Source: Rhodopirellula baltica
Lineage (GTDB): Bacteria > Planctomycetota > Planctomycetia > Pirellulales > Pirellulaceae
DNA length: 64,000 bases
NCBI GenBank assembly: GCA_002901265.1
Contig: PPHI01000042.1
Location: 140,120-204,119, forward strand
Direction: 5' to 3'
Both the position numbers and the translations under genes were made by a program. Each line of letters begins with the position of its first letter. Within the stretch, counting starts at the first letter, position 1. The notes beneath the pieces were generated by a model, which worked only from the letters and a program-made list of their open reading frames with translations, did no database searches and was not told where the DNA came from. Positions 25,514-34,625 of the stretch are shown one piece after another.

Positions 25514-26383
25514 TTACAGCAGAACGATTTTTGGCTTGGACTCACCGACCTCGCCCCGGCGCCGTGCCTTGATTCGCACGTACGGGGCAATGAATTTTGC
25601 CCGGTCGGCAAAACTGTTGGCTGGGGCCTCCGGCTTCGCATGTACCGGTTCAACCAAGTCTTCGATCATAAACCCCGAACGGCACATCCCGCCAACGATC
25701 TGCTCCCAACGGTGCAGGTACTCAATCGCACCGCTTTCCCGCAATCGCTTTGATGCCGCAGTCGCTTGACGCGGCGGAGGAACGGGCTGGCTGCGATAAT
25801 ACGTGTGCAGCACCGGGTACCCACGTTCGGCACGTTGATAGTCCGCTTGCAAACTCACTGGCTGTTTGTGCTGGCTGATATAGATGCCGCCAGGCTTCGT
25901 GACCCGAGCGACTTCGTCAAAGACGGGACGTATGTCGGGAACGTAGCAGGTACTGACCGGATGAATCACGATGTCGAACGAGGCACTGGCGAGACCGGAC
26001 AGATCCTCCATCGTGGTTTGCAAGATCCGCAAAGAATAGCCTCGCTTCGCCGCAACTTGACGATCAAGTTCCAACATCGCCCCGCTCAGATCGACCACGG
26101 TTACGTTCGCTCCGGCAGCGGCATACAGCGAACTTTGACGCCCCCCGCCGGCAGCCAAGCACAACACGTGTTTGCCAGAGATGTCGCCTTCAAGCCATCC
26201 CGCCTGATCAACCACTGACAACGGCCGCGAAAGCTCTTCAGCGGTCGCCGGTCGGCAAAGAGGATCACCCGATGCAGCCATCCGGTCGTAAACCCGCTGG
26301 TTTGCGTCAAGCACGCCTGGGTCCGCTTGCTGTTGGCGATTTCCCGAAAATGGCGATCGATCGTTCGGTGGAAACTCGCTCAC
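25514..26383 (-). CDS. Class I SAM-dependent methyltransferase
   Basis: Cytoplasmic methyltransferase of 289 residues. Motif I is VLCLAAGGGRQSSL (about 73-86), the acidic post-I residue is in VTVVDLSGAML, and motif II/III corresponds to FDIVIHPVSTCYVPD and ARVTKPGGIYISQHK. The C-terminal part (about 180-289) is basic and includes YRSQPVPPPRQ. The sequence resembles UbiE-like methyltransferases in the core but with an atypical AAGGG motif I. The substrate is not readable. It ends eight bases from the stop of the convergent lipoprotein gene. Confidence 0.8.
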   Translation of the reverse strand: MSEFPPNDRSPFSGNRQQQADPGVLDANQRVYDRMAASGDPLCRPATAEELSRPLSVVDQAGWLEGDISGKHVLCLAAGGGRQSSLYAAAGANVTVVDLSGAMLELDRQVAAKRGYSLRILQTTMEDLSGLASASFDIVIHPVSTCYVPDIRPVFDEVARVTKPGGIYISQHKQPVSLQADYQRAERGYPVLHTYYRSQPVPPPRQATAASKRLRESGAIEYLHRWEQIVGGMCRSGFMIEDLVEPVHAKPEAPANSFADRAKFIAPYVRIKARRRGEVGESKPKIVLL

Positions 26384-26825
26384 GGGCGTGGCTTGATCAC
26401 GTTGGGGGATCTGGGAGAACCATCACGGGCGGTCGACAAAACAGCCCCAATGTTCAAGCAGCTGAACCTAATCGCAGGCGAGAATTCCGACAATCGAAAA
26501 CAGAGAGGGAAAGCGGTCAGCCGCCAGGGGACCCAAAAAAATCCGCTGAGTCACGGAAAAACAACCTAAAACACGGGTTTACCGCCCCTTTCCGAACTAG
26601 GACCGCGAAAAATAGGGAACTTTCGCGATTCCATTTCATCCGAAGGTTATACCGACCGTGGCACGCCTTCATCACCGCCACGCGTCGGAGGAATCCCCTG
26701 GGAATCCCCCCTCCCCTGACGACCGTCACGGTTGGGTTTGACTTGACAGTGCAAAACTAGGTTATCCTCTTGGCCGGTGCTTCGAACTGAATCGCAAGCA
26801 ACCCGGCGACGGGCTGGATGTTGTA
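26384..26825. other. Intergenic region before the anti-sigma-like gene
   Basis: About 440 bp with no convincing gene. A TTGACA hexamer lies at 26743-26748, but the nearest -10-like sequence (TATCCT) is only 14 bp downstream, so a standard promoter is not supported. No hairpin stands out. Confidence 0.5.
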
Positions 26826-28118
26826 ATGGCTTTACCTGACGACCTTCTCGACGAACTGCTGTCGGCGTACCTGGATGGTGCGGCGAGTTCGGATGAGTGC
26901 GCTCGTGCCGAACAGTTGATCGACAGCGACCCAGAAGTCGCAGAACGGTTCCAAGCCTTCATTGAGCAACGTGAACACCTGCAGGCGATCGCCCGCAGTA
27001 ACCAGCAAACCGCGTATCGCTTGCCCGCTAACTTTGCCGACAATGTTGTTGCCGCGGCAATCGATCACGTCAAGTCGCAAAGTGGGATCGATCACCACCC
27101 ATTGCTTGTTGCCGACCAGGAACTTCGTCCTGCCGGTCGCTCTGATTCACGAATCTCGGCGAGATCAATCACAATCGGGGTGGCCGCCTTGGCGGCATCA
27201 GTGCTGTTTGCCATCGGCGTGCTGCGTGAACCTGCCCCAAGCGATCACCCCGCAATCGCCGAGAACAGTCCCGCCCCGCAAGAAACCGCCGAGCACTCAC
27301 AGAGTGACAGCCCGTCGCCTGTGACCGAAATGCTCGCCGAATCAGAATCCCAGGGAAACGCCGATTCCCAGGGAAGCACTTCAGAGCCCCTTCCGGCAAT
27401 AGACGAAGCCGGAACTACGGAAATAGAACCGATGATCGCGATGGACGCACCGTCGTCCGCGGCAACGATCGACACTCCTGACCGAGAGCCGATCGAAGCG
27501 TCGGTGGAGCAATCGCCAGCGACACTACGTCCACTGAACACCCTTTTGGTCATCAAAGTCGAATTGACCGAAGCAGGACGAACTGCCGATTCGTTCAGTC
27601 AAGCGACGAATACCCTGCAGTTTCAAACGAGCGAAGAACGCCCCGTTGGTAACGACTTGGCTGCCGCGGCCAATCGCGAGTCTGGTGAGAGTGACCTTGG
27701 GGCTCCGCAACGGGTGCTGCTTCTGGAGTCACCCGCAAAGAAACTCGATTTGCTCGTCAATGCCTTGGCAAATGATCGCGACCACGTGGCATCACTTTCG
27801 TTCAGCTTGCTGTACGCGGAGCATGATGCTCCTATCCTGAAAGCGGTGAATGCGGCTCGACTTCCAGATCCCACCCGAATTCGCCACCAAGGCCGAAGCA
27901 CCCCTCTGGTAGGCGAAGGCAACGATGCGTCCGTCGGACTTTGGCAAGACGAATTCGGGGATCGAGTCTTTGCCCCAATCACGCCAACGACCGCCGCAAT
28001 GGTGTCCAGCATGGGCTCGGGGCAGCCACTCGAATTGCCCACAAATGCTGCCGATCTTGACGGCAGTTTGAATGAAGAGCCTGACCAAATGGCGAACATT
28101 CTGTTTCTGATCCGCTGA
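26826..28118 (+). CDS. Anti-sigma-factor-like single-pass membrane protein
   Basis: Protein of 430 residues. Residues 1-85 resemble the cytoplasmic N-terminal module of anti-sigma factors found in planctomycetes (LLSAYLDGAASSDECARAEQ, then repeated LIDSDPEVAERFQAF), although the zinc-binding HxxxCxxC signature is not present. One transmembrane helix at about 114-133 follows, then a long acidic Ser/Pro/Glu-rich linker to about 225 and a C-terminal domain with no family I recognise. No sigma-factor gene is adjacent upstream, which is unusual because these pairs are normally co-transcribed. The start ATG at 26826 fits the usual MxLxDxLLxxYLDG opening. Possible partner sigma factors lie outside the window. 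Confidence 0.65.
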   Translation: MALPDDLLDELLSAYLDGAASSDECARAEQLIDSDPEVAERFQAFIEQREHLQAIARSNQQTAYRLPANFADNVVAAAIDHVKSQSGIDHHPLLVADQELRPAGRSDSRISARSITIGVAALAASVLFAIGVLREPAPSDHPAIAENSPAPQETAEHSQSDSPSPVTEMLAESESQGNADSQGSTSEPLPAIDEAGTTEIEPMIAMDAPSSAATIDTPDREPIEASVEQSPATLRPLNTLLVIKVELTEAGRTADSFSQATNTLQFQTSEERPVGNDLAAAANRESGESDLGAPQRVLLLESPAKKLDLLVNALANDRDHVASLSFSLLYAEHDAPILKAVNAARLPDPTRIRHQGRSTPLVGEGNDASVGLWQDEFGDRVFAPITPTTAAMVSSMGSGQPLELPTNAADLDGSLNEEPDQMANILFLIR

Positions 28119-28275
28119 TCGATTTCTATTGACGCTGACTGCGAAAACCGGGTATCAAAAACACGATTCCCCGCAAAGAATCAGCAGAGCGAGGCAGCAA
28201 GACCGGACCTCCCACGCGCCTCGATCAGCCACCCTACCAATTGCCAAACAGATAAAAAGCAAGGAAGGCTTTCCC

Positions 28276-29433
28276 ATGACTGGCTCGACCCATGTGCCGC
28301 TGTTGGATATCAACCGCGACAATCTTCCACATCGCGATGAGTTCGTAGAGGCGCTGACCGCCGTCGTCGACAGTGGGCGTTTTCTTTTTGGTCCCGATGT
28401 GGTCGACCTTGAAAAAGAAGTTGCCACACACAGCCAAGCCGAATTCGCCGTGGGCTGTGCATCCGGAAGCGACGCGTTATTGCTCGCCCTGATGGCACTC
28501 GACATCGGTCCCGGCGATGAAGTGATCGTGCCAAGCTTCACGTTCTTCGCTTCGGTCAGCTGCATCACGCGACTGGGTGCGACTCCGGTTTTTGTCGACA
28601 TCTGCCCCGATACCTTCAACGTCGACCCGCAGTGCATTGCCGACGCGATCACCAGCAAGACACGGGCGATCATCCCGGTACACCTGTTTGGCCAGTGCGC
28701 CCAAATCGATCGGATCTGCCAGATCGCCACGCAACACGATATCCCTGTGATCGAAGATGCCGCCCAAGCAATCGGTGCGGCGTATCACTCCCGCCCCGCA
28801 GGTAGCTGGGGATTGGCCGGCTGCTTCAGTTTCTACCCCACCAAAAACCTTGGCGGGATGGGTGACGGCGGGATGCTGACTAGCAACGACGAAACCTATG
28901 CCGACCGCCTGCGTCTATTGGCCGGACACGGCATGCGACCGCGATACTATCACCAAGAAGTCGGCATCAACAGCCGCTTGGACACGTTCCAAGCAGCGGT
29001 CCTGCGAATCAAACTGCGACACCTCGATGAAGCCGTCGAGTCACGCCAAGCGATCGCGTCACGCTACATGACTTTGCTGACCGATGCAGGATTGGTTGGC
29101 CCCGATCAAATCGTTTTGCCTACTGTCGATGCGAACGCATTCCACGTCTGGAACCAATTCGGTGTGCGTGTCGGTGGCGGACGTCGCGACGCTTTGCGTT
29201 CACACCTCGGTGACCGCGGTATCGGAAGCGAGATCTACTACCCCGTTCCTGTTCATCGCCAAGAGTGCTACGCGAGCCTGAAAATTGATTCGGCGACTTT
29301 GCCGGAGACCGAGCGAGCTTGCGCAGAAATTTTGAACCTGCCGATCTTCCCAACACTTACCGCTCGCGAACAAGAGCAAGTGGTCGACGGGATCGCCGCC
29401 TACTATCGCGCCGGCGCACGAGTGGCCGCGTAA
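28276..29433 (+). CDS. DegT/DnrJ/EryC1 sugar aminotransferase
   Basis: PLP-dependent aminotransferase of 385 residues that would make amino sugars for surface polysaccharide. The lysine forming the internal aldimine is in SFYPTKNLGGMGDGGM. Other family motifs are GCASGSDALLLAL, GDEVIVPSFTFFASVSCI and VIEDAAQAIGA. The ATG at 28276 is preceded by a clear ribosome-binding site (AAGGAAGG, about 8 nt away); the longer frame from 28129 has no conserved residues. The C-terminus holds the usual GIGSEIYYPVPVHRQ and ERACAEILNLPIFP. No other sugar-modifying genes are beside it, and a terminator follows directly. Confidence 0.9.
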   Translation: MTGSTHVPLLDINRDNLPHRDEFVEALTAVVDSGRFLFGPDVVDLEKEVATHSQAEFAVGCASGSDALLLALMALDIGPGDEVIVPSFTFFASVSCITRLGATPVFVDICPDTFNVDPQCIADAITSKTRAIIPVHLFGQCAQIDRICQIATQHDIPVIEDAAQAIGAAYHSRPAGSWGLAGCFSFYPTKNLGGMGDGGMLTSNDETYADRLRLLAGHGMRPRYYHQEVGINSRLDTFQAAVLRIKLRHLDEAVESRQAIASRYMTLLTDAGLVGPDQIVLPTVDANAFHVWNQFGVRVGGGRRDALRSHLGDRGIGSEIYYPVPVHRQECYASLKIDSATLPETERACAEILNLPIFPTLTAREQEQVVDGIAAYYRAGARVAA

Positions 29434-29464
29434 CTCGCCACGCCAAATCGATTCAAAGCAGACA

Positions 29465-29500
29465 AAAGCCGTGTCAGTTCGCTGACGCGGCTTTTTTTTG
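29465..29500 (+). terminator. Rho-independent terminator after the aminotransferase
   Basis: A 13-bp stem (AAAGCCGTGTCAG at 29465-29477 with CTGACGCGGCTTT, one G-T pair) and a short TTCG-type loop are followed by a run of eight T residues. It is 32 bp beyond the stop codon. Confidence 0.9.
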
Positions 29501-29645
29501 TTGGGCAATGGATGAGAGGCATTCACTCTCGAACGTCACACGCCGCCAGGACAATCCAACGGCTTCCAATCCATCGGCTGATGACGCAAACCGCAACCGC
29601 TTGTGACTCAGGAAATGGCGACTGCGATAGGCAACTCCCCTGCAA

Positions 29646-29690
29646 TAAAAAAAGCGAGGCCGGGTCCTGATTCCAGAACCCAGCCTCGCA
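29646..29690 (-). terminator. Rho-independent terminator of the DUF1559 gene
   Basis: On the minus strand a GC-rich stem (GCGAGGC and following bases at 29675-29689, paired with 29654-29668) is followed by seven T residues. It lies 30 bp beyond the stop of the DUF1559 gene. Confidence 0.9.
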
Positions 29691-29719
29691 TCGATCGTTA
29701 GCAGTGAATGCTTTCGAAG

Positions 29720-30952
29720 TTACTGACCGAGGGCTTCCTCGATGACTTCACCCGAAGCTTTCGTTCCCATCGCACCCCAAACACCGTAAGGGCTCTTACG
29801 ACCTGCACCTGCGGTTCCGTAGGTCGGATCCAGGTTGTGGTAAGGCACTTGAGTTTGATCGCCGGTGTCGATGCTGTCGGTGATGAACGTAACCGCACCG
29901 TCACCCATCAGGATGTGAACGCCACCTTGGTGCAAGCTGGACGCCGATCCGTAACCGAAGTCGCCGTGACCACGGTAAACGCAGTAGCTGTTCGGTGGAC
30001 GAATGGTGTTGAACACAGAGAACTGTGGACGACCATCCGACCAACGACGACCACGACCGTGGCGGTCTGCTTCGTCCAAACCTGGGTCACCATCGGTCAA
30101 CGTTGGCGACCAGTAACGTGGACGTTCTGGGTCGAGATACTGTTCCCAAGTGTTTGGCGCTTGAGCCATGTCAGCAGCTTCTGCTTCACGGTAAGGAACC
30201 GTCGCAACCAAACGCTCACGGGCATCGACGATGTTTTCGCCACACATTGCAGTGTTCGAAAGACCGTCGCGGATGTCGCGGAACTTGGTGAAGTGGCGAG
30301 CGTGGAAGACACCACGCGCCCAACGGCTTCCAGCTTCCGAACCCCAAGTACCGTCACTGCTCGCGACGCCTTCGTCGTTCACACCGCCGTGGTGTTGCTC
30401 GAAGTACGCGTCACCGGCACATGCCGAGTAGTTGGTGTAACCGAGGCGGTAAGGTGCCGATTCGGTCGGGTCGCTGGGGCAGCGATAAGCGGCAACCTGG
30501 GTCAACCAAGGCTGGTAATTATCGTTCCATGGCACAGGCCCCATCGCTGGGTAGGGCAGGTTACCACCGTCCGTACGGCGCGTGCCGTCGCGGTTCAAGT
30601 CGAGCGGATTGCTGATCTGATCCCACATACCTTGTTGCTCGAGGAACGGAAGAATCCCGACCATCCAGCTCAGGCTAAAGTAGTTATTGAAGTCACCACT
30701 GTCGCCGTGCGAGTGGGTGCGGTAGGTACCACCACGGTTCATCGGCAAGTTCTTGTATGCCGAGTGATAGTTGTGCAGGGCCAAGCCGATTTGCTTGAAG
30801 TTATTGCTGCAGCTCATACGGCGAGCGGCTTCACGAGCGGCTTGAACCGCTGGAAGCAAAAGACCAACCAAGATTCCGATAATGGCGATGACTACCAGCA
30901 GTTCAACAAGCGTGAACGCCTTCTTACGTCCTGAAAAACGTCTCTGTCGCAT
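29720..30952 (-). CDS. DUF1559 prepilin-like protein
   Basis: Secreted or pilus-like protein of the large planctomycete DUF1559 family. Of 410 residues, 11-45 form a type IV prepilin leader and helix: KKA|FTLVELLVVIAIIGILVG, with the glutamate at +5 after the cleavage site. The conserved LLPAVQAAREAARRMSCSNN follows, and the C-terminal family motif is SLHQGGVHILMGDGAV. The middle part contains many Tyr, Trp, Gly and His residues, as usual for surface-exposed members. Such proteins are believed to be processed by prepilin peptidase and assembled or anchored at the cell surface; their exact role is unknown. Upstream, 560 bp separate it from the divergent lipoprotein gene. Confidence 0.9.
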   Translation of the reverse strand: MRQRRFSGRKKAFTLVELLVVIAIIGILVGLLLPAVQAAREAARRMSCSNNFKQIGLALHNYHSAYKNLPMNRGGTYRTHSHGDSGDFNNYFSLSWMVGILPFLEQQGMWDQISNPLDLNRDGTRRTDGGNLPYPAMGPVPWNDNYQPWLTQVAAYRCPSDPTESAPYRLGYTNYSACAGDAYFEQHHGGVNDEGVASSDGTWGSEAGSRWARGVFHARHFTKFRDIRDGLSNTAMCGENIVDARERLVATVPYREAEAADMAQAPNTWEQYLDPERPRYWSPTLTDGDPGLDEADRHGRGRRWSDGRPQFSVFNTIRPPNSYCVYRGHGDFGYGSASSLHQGGVHILMGDGAVTFITDSIDTGDQTQVPYHNLDPTYGTAGAGRKSPYGVWGAMGTKASGEVIEEALGQ

Positions 30953-31514
30953 AAGATCCTCGTAGAGAAAAGATTAAACCGTACCCCGATCAACCCGCCC
31001 ACCAGGGCAATAAATAAAACGTCAGCGGATTGAGAATGGGATTTGACGGGTATACTAACCAGATAAGCGTTTGGGGGATTCGCCCAATCCTGCAATTTCT
31101 TACACAAAAACTGAAATGGTGCGACTATGCACTCCTGTATCGGTGCAGCACGACGAATCGTTCAAACAAACTTAAGTTGAGTTTTATTCTGCAGGCTCGT
31201 AAAGCCCCCTCTGTTGACATGTCAACAATTGAAAGTTGGTTCATTTTCGACCACAACTTCCCCATCGGTTAACGAAAACTACGTCCCCCGATAAACCAGC
31301 ACCACGACGCGCTTATTTGCGACGATCTTGACCTGGTGAAGTGCAATCGGTCACCAGTGACATATCCCGACATCAATGCGTGTACTCACAATCCATTCTT
31401 TGGCGGATCGTCGGTGAATGAAAACAGAAACGCTTTTCCGATTGATCATGCTCCACACCCGGCATCGATTTTGAGATGCGACAGACAGGCGTTTAAAGGA
31501 ACGGCGGCTGTCTA
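30953..31514. other. Intergenic region between divergent genes
   Basis: About 560 bp with no gene I can support. A perfect 14-bp palindrome, GTTGACATGTCAAC, lies at 31213-31226 and may be an operator. The flanks are A/T-rich compared with neighbouring coding DNA, as expected for promoter regions. Confidence 0.6.
31213..31226. promoter_or_regulatory. Perfect 14-bp palindrome, possible operator
   Basis: GTTGACATGTCAAC is self-complementary and lies between the divergent DUF1559 and TPR/UnbV lipoprotein genes. No second copy is seen nearby. Its role is inferred only from symmetry and position. Confidence 0.35.
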
Positions 31515-34500
31515 ATGCTCTTCCCAACTTCTCGCCCTATGTATCAACAACGCTTTCAAATTCCGTCGCCGACGCAGGTGTCTCTTAACGTGCACAAGCG
31601 GTTGAGGCCCCAGACTCCCTGCTTGGCCTGCTGTTTTGCCGCCGTACTCCTGTTGGTCGCCGGATGCAATCGCTCAAATGTCGAACCGCAGAAAAGCGAA
31701 ACAAATTTCCAACCAGCGAAACAAGACGCGGCGGCGAACGAAAAAACAGAAACACAGGATGCGAGCCTCGCAGAACAGGCTTATCGCGAACACCGACTGG
31801 GAAACTCGCAACGTGCAATGCGTTTGGTTCAGCAATCGTTGATCCAAGACCCCACGGACATCGCCACGCTTCGATTGGCAGTCGAACTGTATTCCCAAAG
31901 CGCTGACTATTGCTTAGCCGCGGAGTTCGCAAGCAAGCTGGCTGATCTGGATTCACAGAACTCTGACAAGATCCGCCTCCGCGTATTCGATTGGTACATC
32001 AAGTGTGGCAACTTCGCCGCCGCGGAACAGAATTTGAAAGACGGTTTAGCGGTCGATCCGAACAACGTGAATTTCAACCGTTTACTCGCACAGCTTCTAA
32101 ATGCCCAAGGCCGACGCTTCGAAGCGAGCGAGTACGCGCGAGAATTGATACGGCTTCGAGCGGTAAACCCTGCAGAAGTACTAAGTCTGATCGACCTCTC
32201 CGGACCTTATTACCTGGCCTCTTTCGACGAGTTCATTTCGCTTGACAAGCCGTCTCTTTTCCAGCTTGGCAAGCTTCGTGAGCAGTACACGAAACTGAAT
32301 GTCGATCCCGATCGAATACTCCAAAAATTGCGTGAGCTGCGTGAAGCGTTCCCCGACAATGCGGCTCTGGCGGCATTTCAAGGACGCGTTCTGACCGAAT
32401 CGGCGCATTTTGATGAACTCGCTCAATGGCTCGATGCGTTGCCCGAGAACACCAGCGAACAACCTGAATACTGGAGCACGATTGGCAACTGGTTGGTCCA
32501 TCGTGGCGAAGACCGTTCCGCCATCCGAGCGTTCGGAGAATCGCTACGTCGTGACCCCACCGATCGCGAGTCGCTACGTCAATTACTACAGGTGCTGACA
32601 CGACTTGATCTCGACACCCAAGCGGAGAAGGCCAGACAAAACCTGGTCACACTCGATCGAATCTTCCGCATTGCCAAGCAGGCCGATCCGGATCAAATGC
32701 GTTGGATCGCCGAACAACTACAACAACTGACTCGTCCTTGGGAATCGATCGGATGGCTGATCTATGATGCCCAAGTCACCGGTCAAATGGCACTGCGAAT
32801 TCCGCAAATCGGAAAACGTGCCGACGCCGTCAAGCAATGGGAGAGCGCCGCAAGCGAAGAACAACTTCGTAGCGTTCGACTGAACAGCCTGTTGGGTTTC
32901 AACATCAACGAGATTCCGCTGCCTAACTTGAAAGGCGTCACCGATTCCACGCAGACGCCTTCTGGGGATAACACCGCGAACCAAGCTTCCGAAGGAAGAC
33001 GCATCGACTTTGCCGACATCGCGTCGCAGTGTGGAATCCAGATGACATTCGAAAGCGGATTCCCACACGACGGCATGGGCTTTCATCCCTACCAAGTCAA
33101 CGGCGGTGGCATCGCGGTGATCGACTTCGATCTTGACGGATGGAATGATTTGTACTTCGCAAATGCTGGCGACGACCCACGCAATGACAACGCGAGTCAA
33201 CCCAATCGTCTCTATCGTTCGCAACATGACGAACAATTCCAAGACGTTTCCGAGATGGCGGGCGTTACTTCACGACACTTCGGTCAAGGCGTTGCGGCTG
33301 GCGACTTAAACCAAGACGGTTTTCTTGACTTGGTGGTTGGCAACATCGGGCGGAACGACATCTACTTGAATCAAGGCGATGGGACGTTTCTTGAACTCGC
33401 CGCAGACAAAATCGACGACCAGTCTGCCTGGACATCCTGTGTGGGGATCGCGGACGTGACCGGCGACCATCTGCCAGAGATTATCGAGGTGAACTACATC
33501 GACGACCCAAAGTCCTTCGACGCCCGTTGCGAAGAAGACTACCTGACGTGTCAACCACAACGATTCAACGCAGCTGCTGACCGGGTGTTCGTCAACCAAG
33601 GCCAAGGCCACTTTACAGCTTGGGATCAATTCGATGCCCATCGTGACGTTCGACAGCACGGCTTCGGGCTTGTCATCGCCAACTTTGATCGCAAACTTGG
33701 CAACGATTTCTTCGTCGCCAACGACGGCGACTTAAACCACTACTGGGTCAGTGTTCCAAACGAACGCACCGACACCTCACCCTATGAATTGGCCGAATCG
33801 GCAAGCATTCGCGGATGCAGCATCGGGCGTGGTGGGAACAGCCAAGCTTGCATGGGCGTCGCATCCGGTGACCTGGACCGCAATGGGACGTTGGACCTTT
33901 TGATCACCAACTTCCATAACGAACCGGTCAACCTTTTTCTGCAATCCCGATCCGGATTCTTCGCCGACGAATCCGTTCGCTACGGATTGTTTGAGCCAAC
34001 TTACTCGGTACTCGGCTTCGGAACTCAATCGTCTGACTTTGATAACGATGGGTGGCCTGACCTAGCTGCACTAAGCGGTCACGTCTTTAATGCGACAGCC
34101 GAGGGCGTTCCGTTTCGAATGAAACCACAATTGTTCCGGGGCAGTTCCAACGGATTCGCATTGCAGAACGACGAAGACCTCAGCGACTATTGGCAACAAG
34201 AGCAACTCGGACGAACACTCGCCGTACTGGATCTGCAGCACGACGGACAAATTGACTTGGTCAGCAGCCACTTGGACTTGCCAATCGCGCTGCTAAAAAA
34301 CCGATCGGACTCCGGCCATTGGTTTCAGCTTGAACTGATCGGTGTCGAAAGCGAAAGAGACGCAATTGGCGCCGAAATCAGCGTCCGATCAGGCACTCAA
34401 ACATGGCACGCTTGGCAAACCGGCGGCGACGGATACATGTGCAGCAACGAGCCCGTGCTCCACATCGGTTTGGGTTCCGCAACACGGATCGACGAAGTCA

Positions 34501-34604
34501 AGATCGACTGGCCGTCGGGAAAGACGCAAAGCTTTTCAGACATCGACGCTGACCAACGCTACTTGCTGATCGAAGGCGACGACCAATTGGCACCACGTTG
34601 GTAG
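31515..34604 (+). CDS. TPR/FG-GAP/UnbV lipoprotein, paralogue 1
   Basis: Large envelope lipoprotein of 1029 residues, one of three paralogues here. The N-terminus has a lipobox ending LLLVAGC with the cysteine at residue 51 (a start at the ATG nine residues in is also possible). Residues about 85-460 form tetratricopeptide repeats (for example FAAAEQNLKDGLAVDPNN). From about 500 to 900 come FG-GAP/VCBS calcium-binding blades with DFDLDGWNDL, DLNQDGFLDL, DLDRNGTLDL and DFDNDGWPDL loops. The C-terminal ~90 residues are a UnbV/ASPIC domain (ESERDAIGAEI, then GDGYMCSNEPVLHIGLG and DWPSGKTQSF). TPR plus beta-propeller suggests a binding scaffold at the cell surface; ligands are unknown. It is convergent with paralogue 2. 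Confidence 0.8.
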   Translation: MLFPTSRPMYQQRFQIPSPTQVSLNVHKRLRPQTPCLACCFAAVLLLVAGCNRSNVEPQKSETNFQPAKQDAAANEKTETQDASLAEQAYREHRLGNSQRAMRLVQQSLIQDPTDIATLRLAVELYSQSADYCLAAEFASKLADLDSQNSDKIRLRVFDWYIKCGNFAAAEQNLKDGLAVDPNNVNFNRLLAQLLNAQGRRFEASEYARELIRLRAVNPAEVLSLIDLSGPYYLASFDEFISLDKPSLFQLGKLREQYTKLNVDPDRILQKLRELREAFPDNAALAAFQGRVLTESAHFDELAQWLDALPENTSEQPEYWSTIGNWLVHRGEDRSAIRAFGESLRRDPTDRESLRQLLQVLTRLDLDTQAEKARQNLVTLDRIFRIAKQADPDQMRWIAEQLQQLTRPWESIGWLIYDAQVTGQMALRIPQIGKRADAVKQWESAASEEQLRSVRLNSLLGFNINEIPLPNLKGVTDSTQTPSGDNTANQASEGRRIDFADIASQCGIQMTFESGFPHDGMGFHPYQVNGGGIAVIDFDLDGWNDLYFANAGDDPRNDNASQPNRLYRSQHDEQFQDVSEMAGVTSRHFGQGVAAGDLNQDGFLDLVVGNIGRNDIYLNQGDGTFLELAADKIDDQSAWTSCVGIADVTGDHLPEIIEVNYIDDPKSFDARCEEDYLTCQPQRFNAAADRVFVNQGQGHFTAWDQFDAHRDVRQHGFGLVIANFDRKLGNDFFVANDGDLNHYWVSVPNERTDTSPYELAESASIRGCSIGRGGNSQACMGVASGDLDRNGTLDLLITNFHNEPVNLFLQSRSGFFADESVRYGLFEPTYSVLGFGTQSSDFDNDGWPDLAALSGHVFNATAEGVPFRMKPQLFRGSSNGFALQNDEDLSDYWQQEQLGRTLAVLDLQHDGQIDLVSSHLDLPIALLKNRSDSGHWFQLELIGVESERDAIGAEISVRSGTQTWHAWQTGGDGYMCSNEPVLHIGLGSATRIDEVKIDWPSGKTQSFSDIDADQRYLLIEGDDQLAPRW

Positions 34605-34625
34605 TCTCAACAGGTTCGCCGCAGA

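Noticed and set aside
26743..26768. Sigma70 promoter for the anti-sigma-like gene
   Set aside because: The spacer between TTGACA and the best -10-like string is only 14 bp.
29708..30934. Plus-strand open frame of 408 codons
   Set aside because: Antisense to the DUF1559 gene, which has a perfect prepilin leader and terminator.
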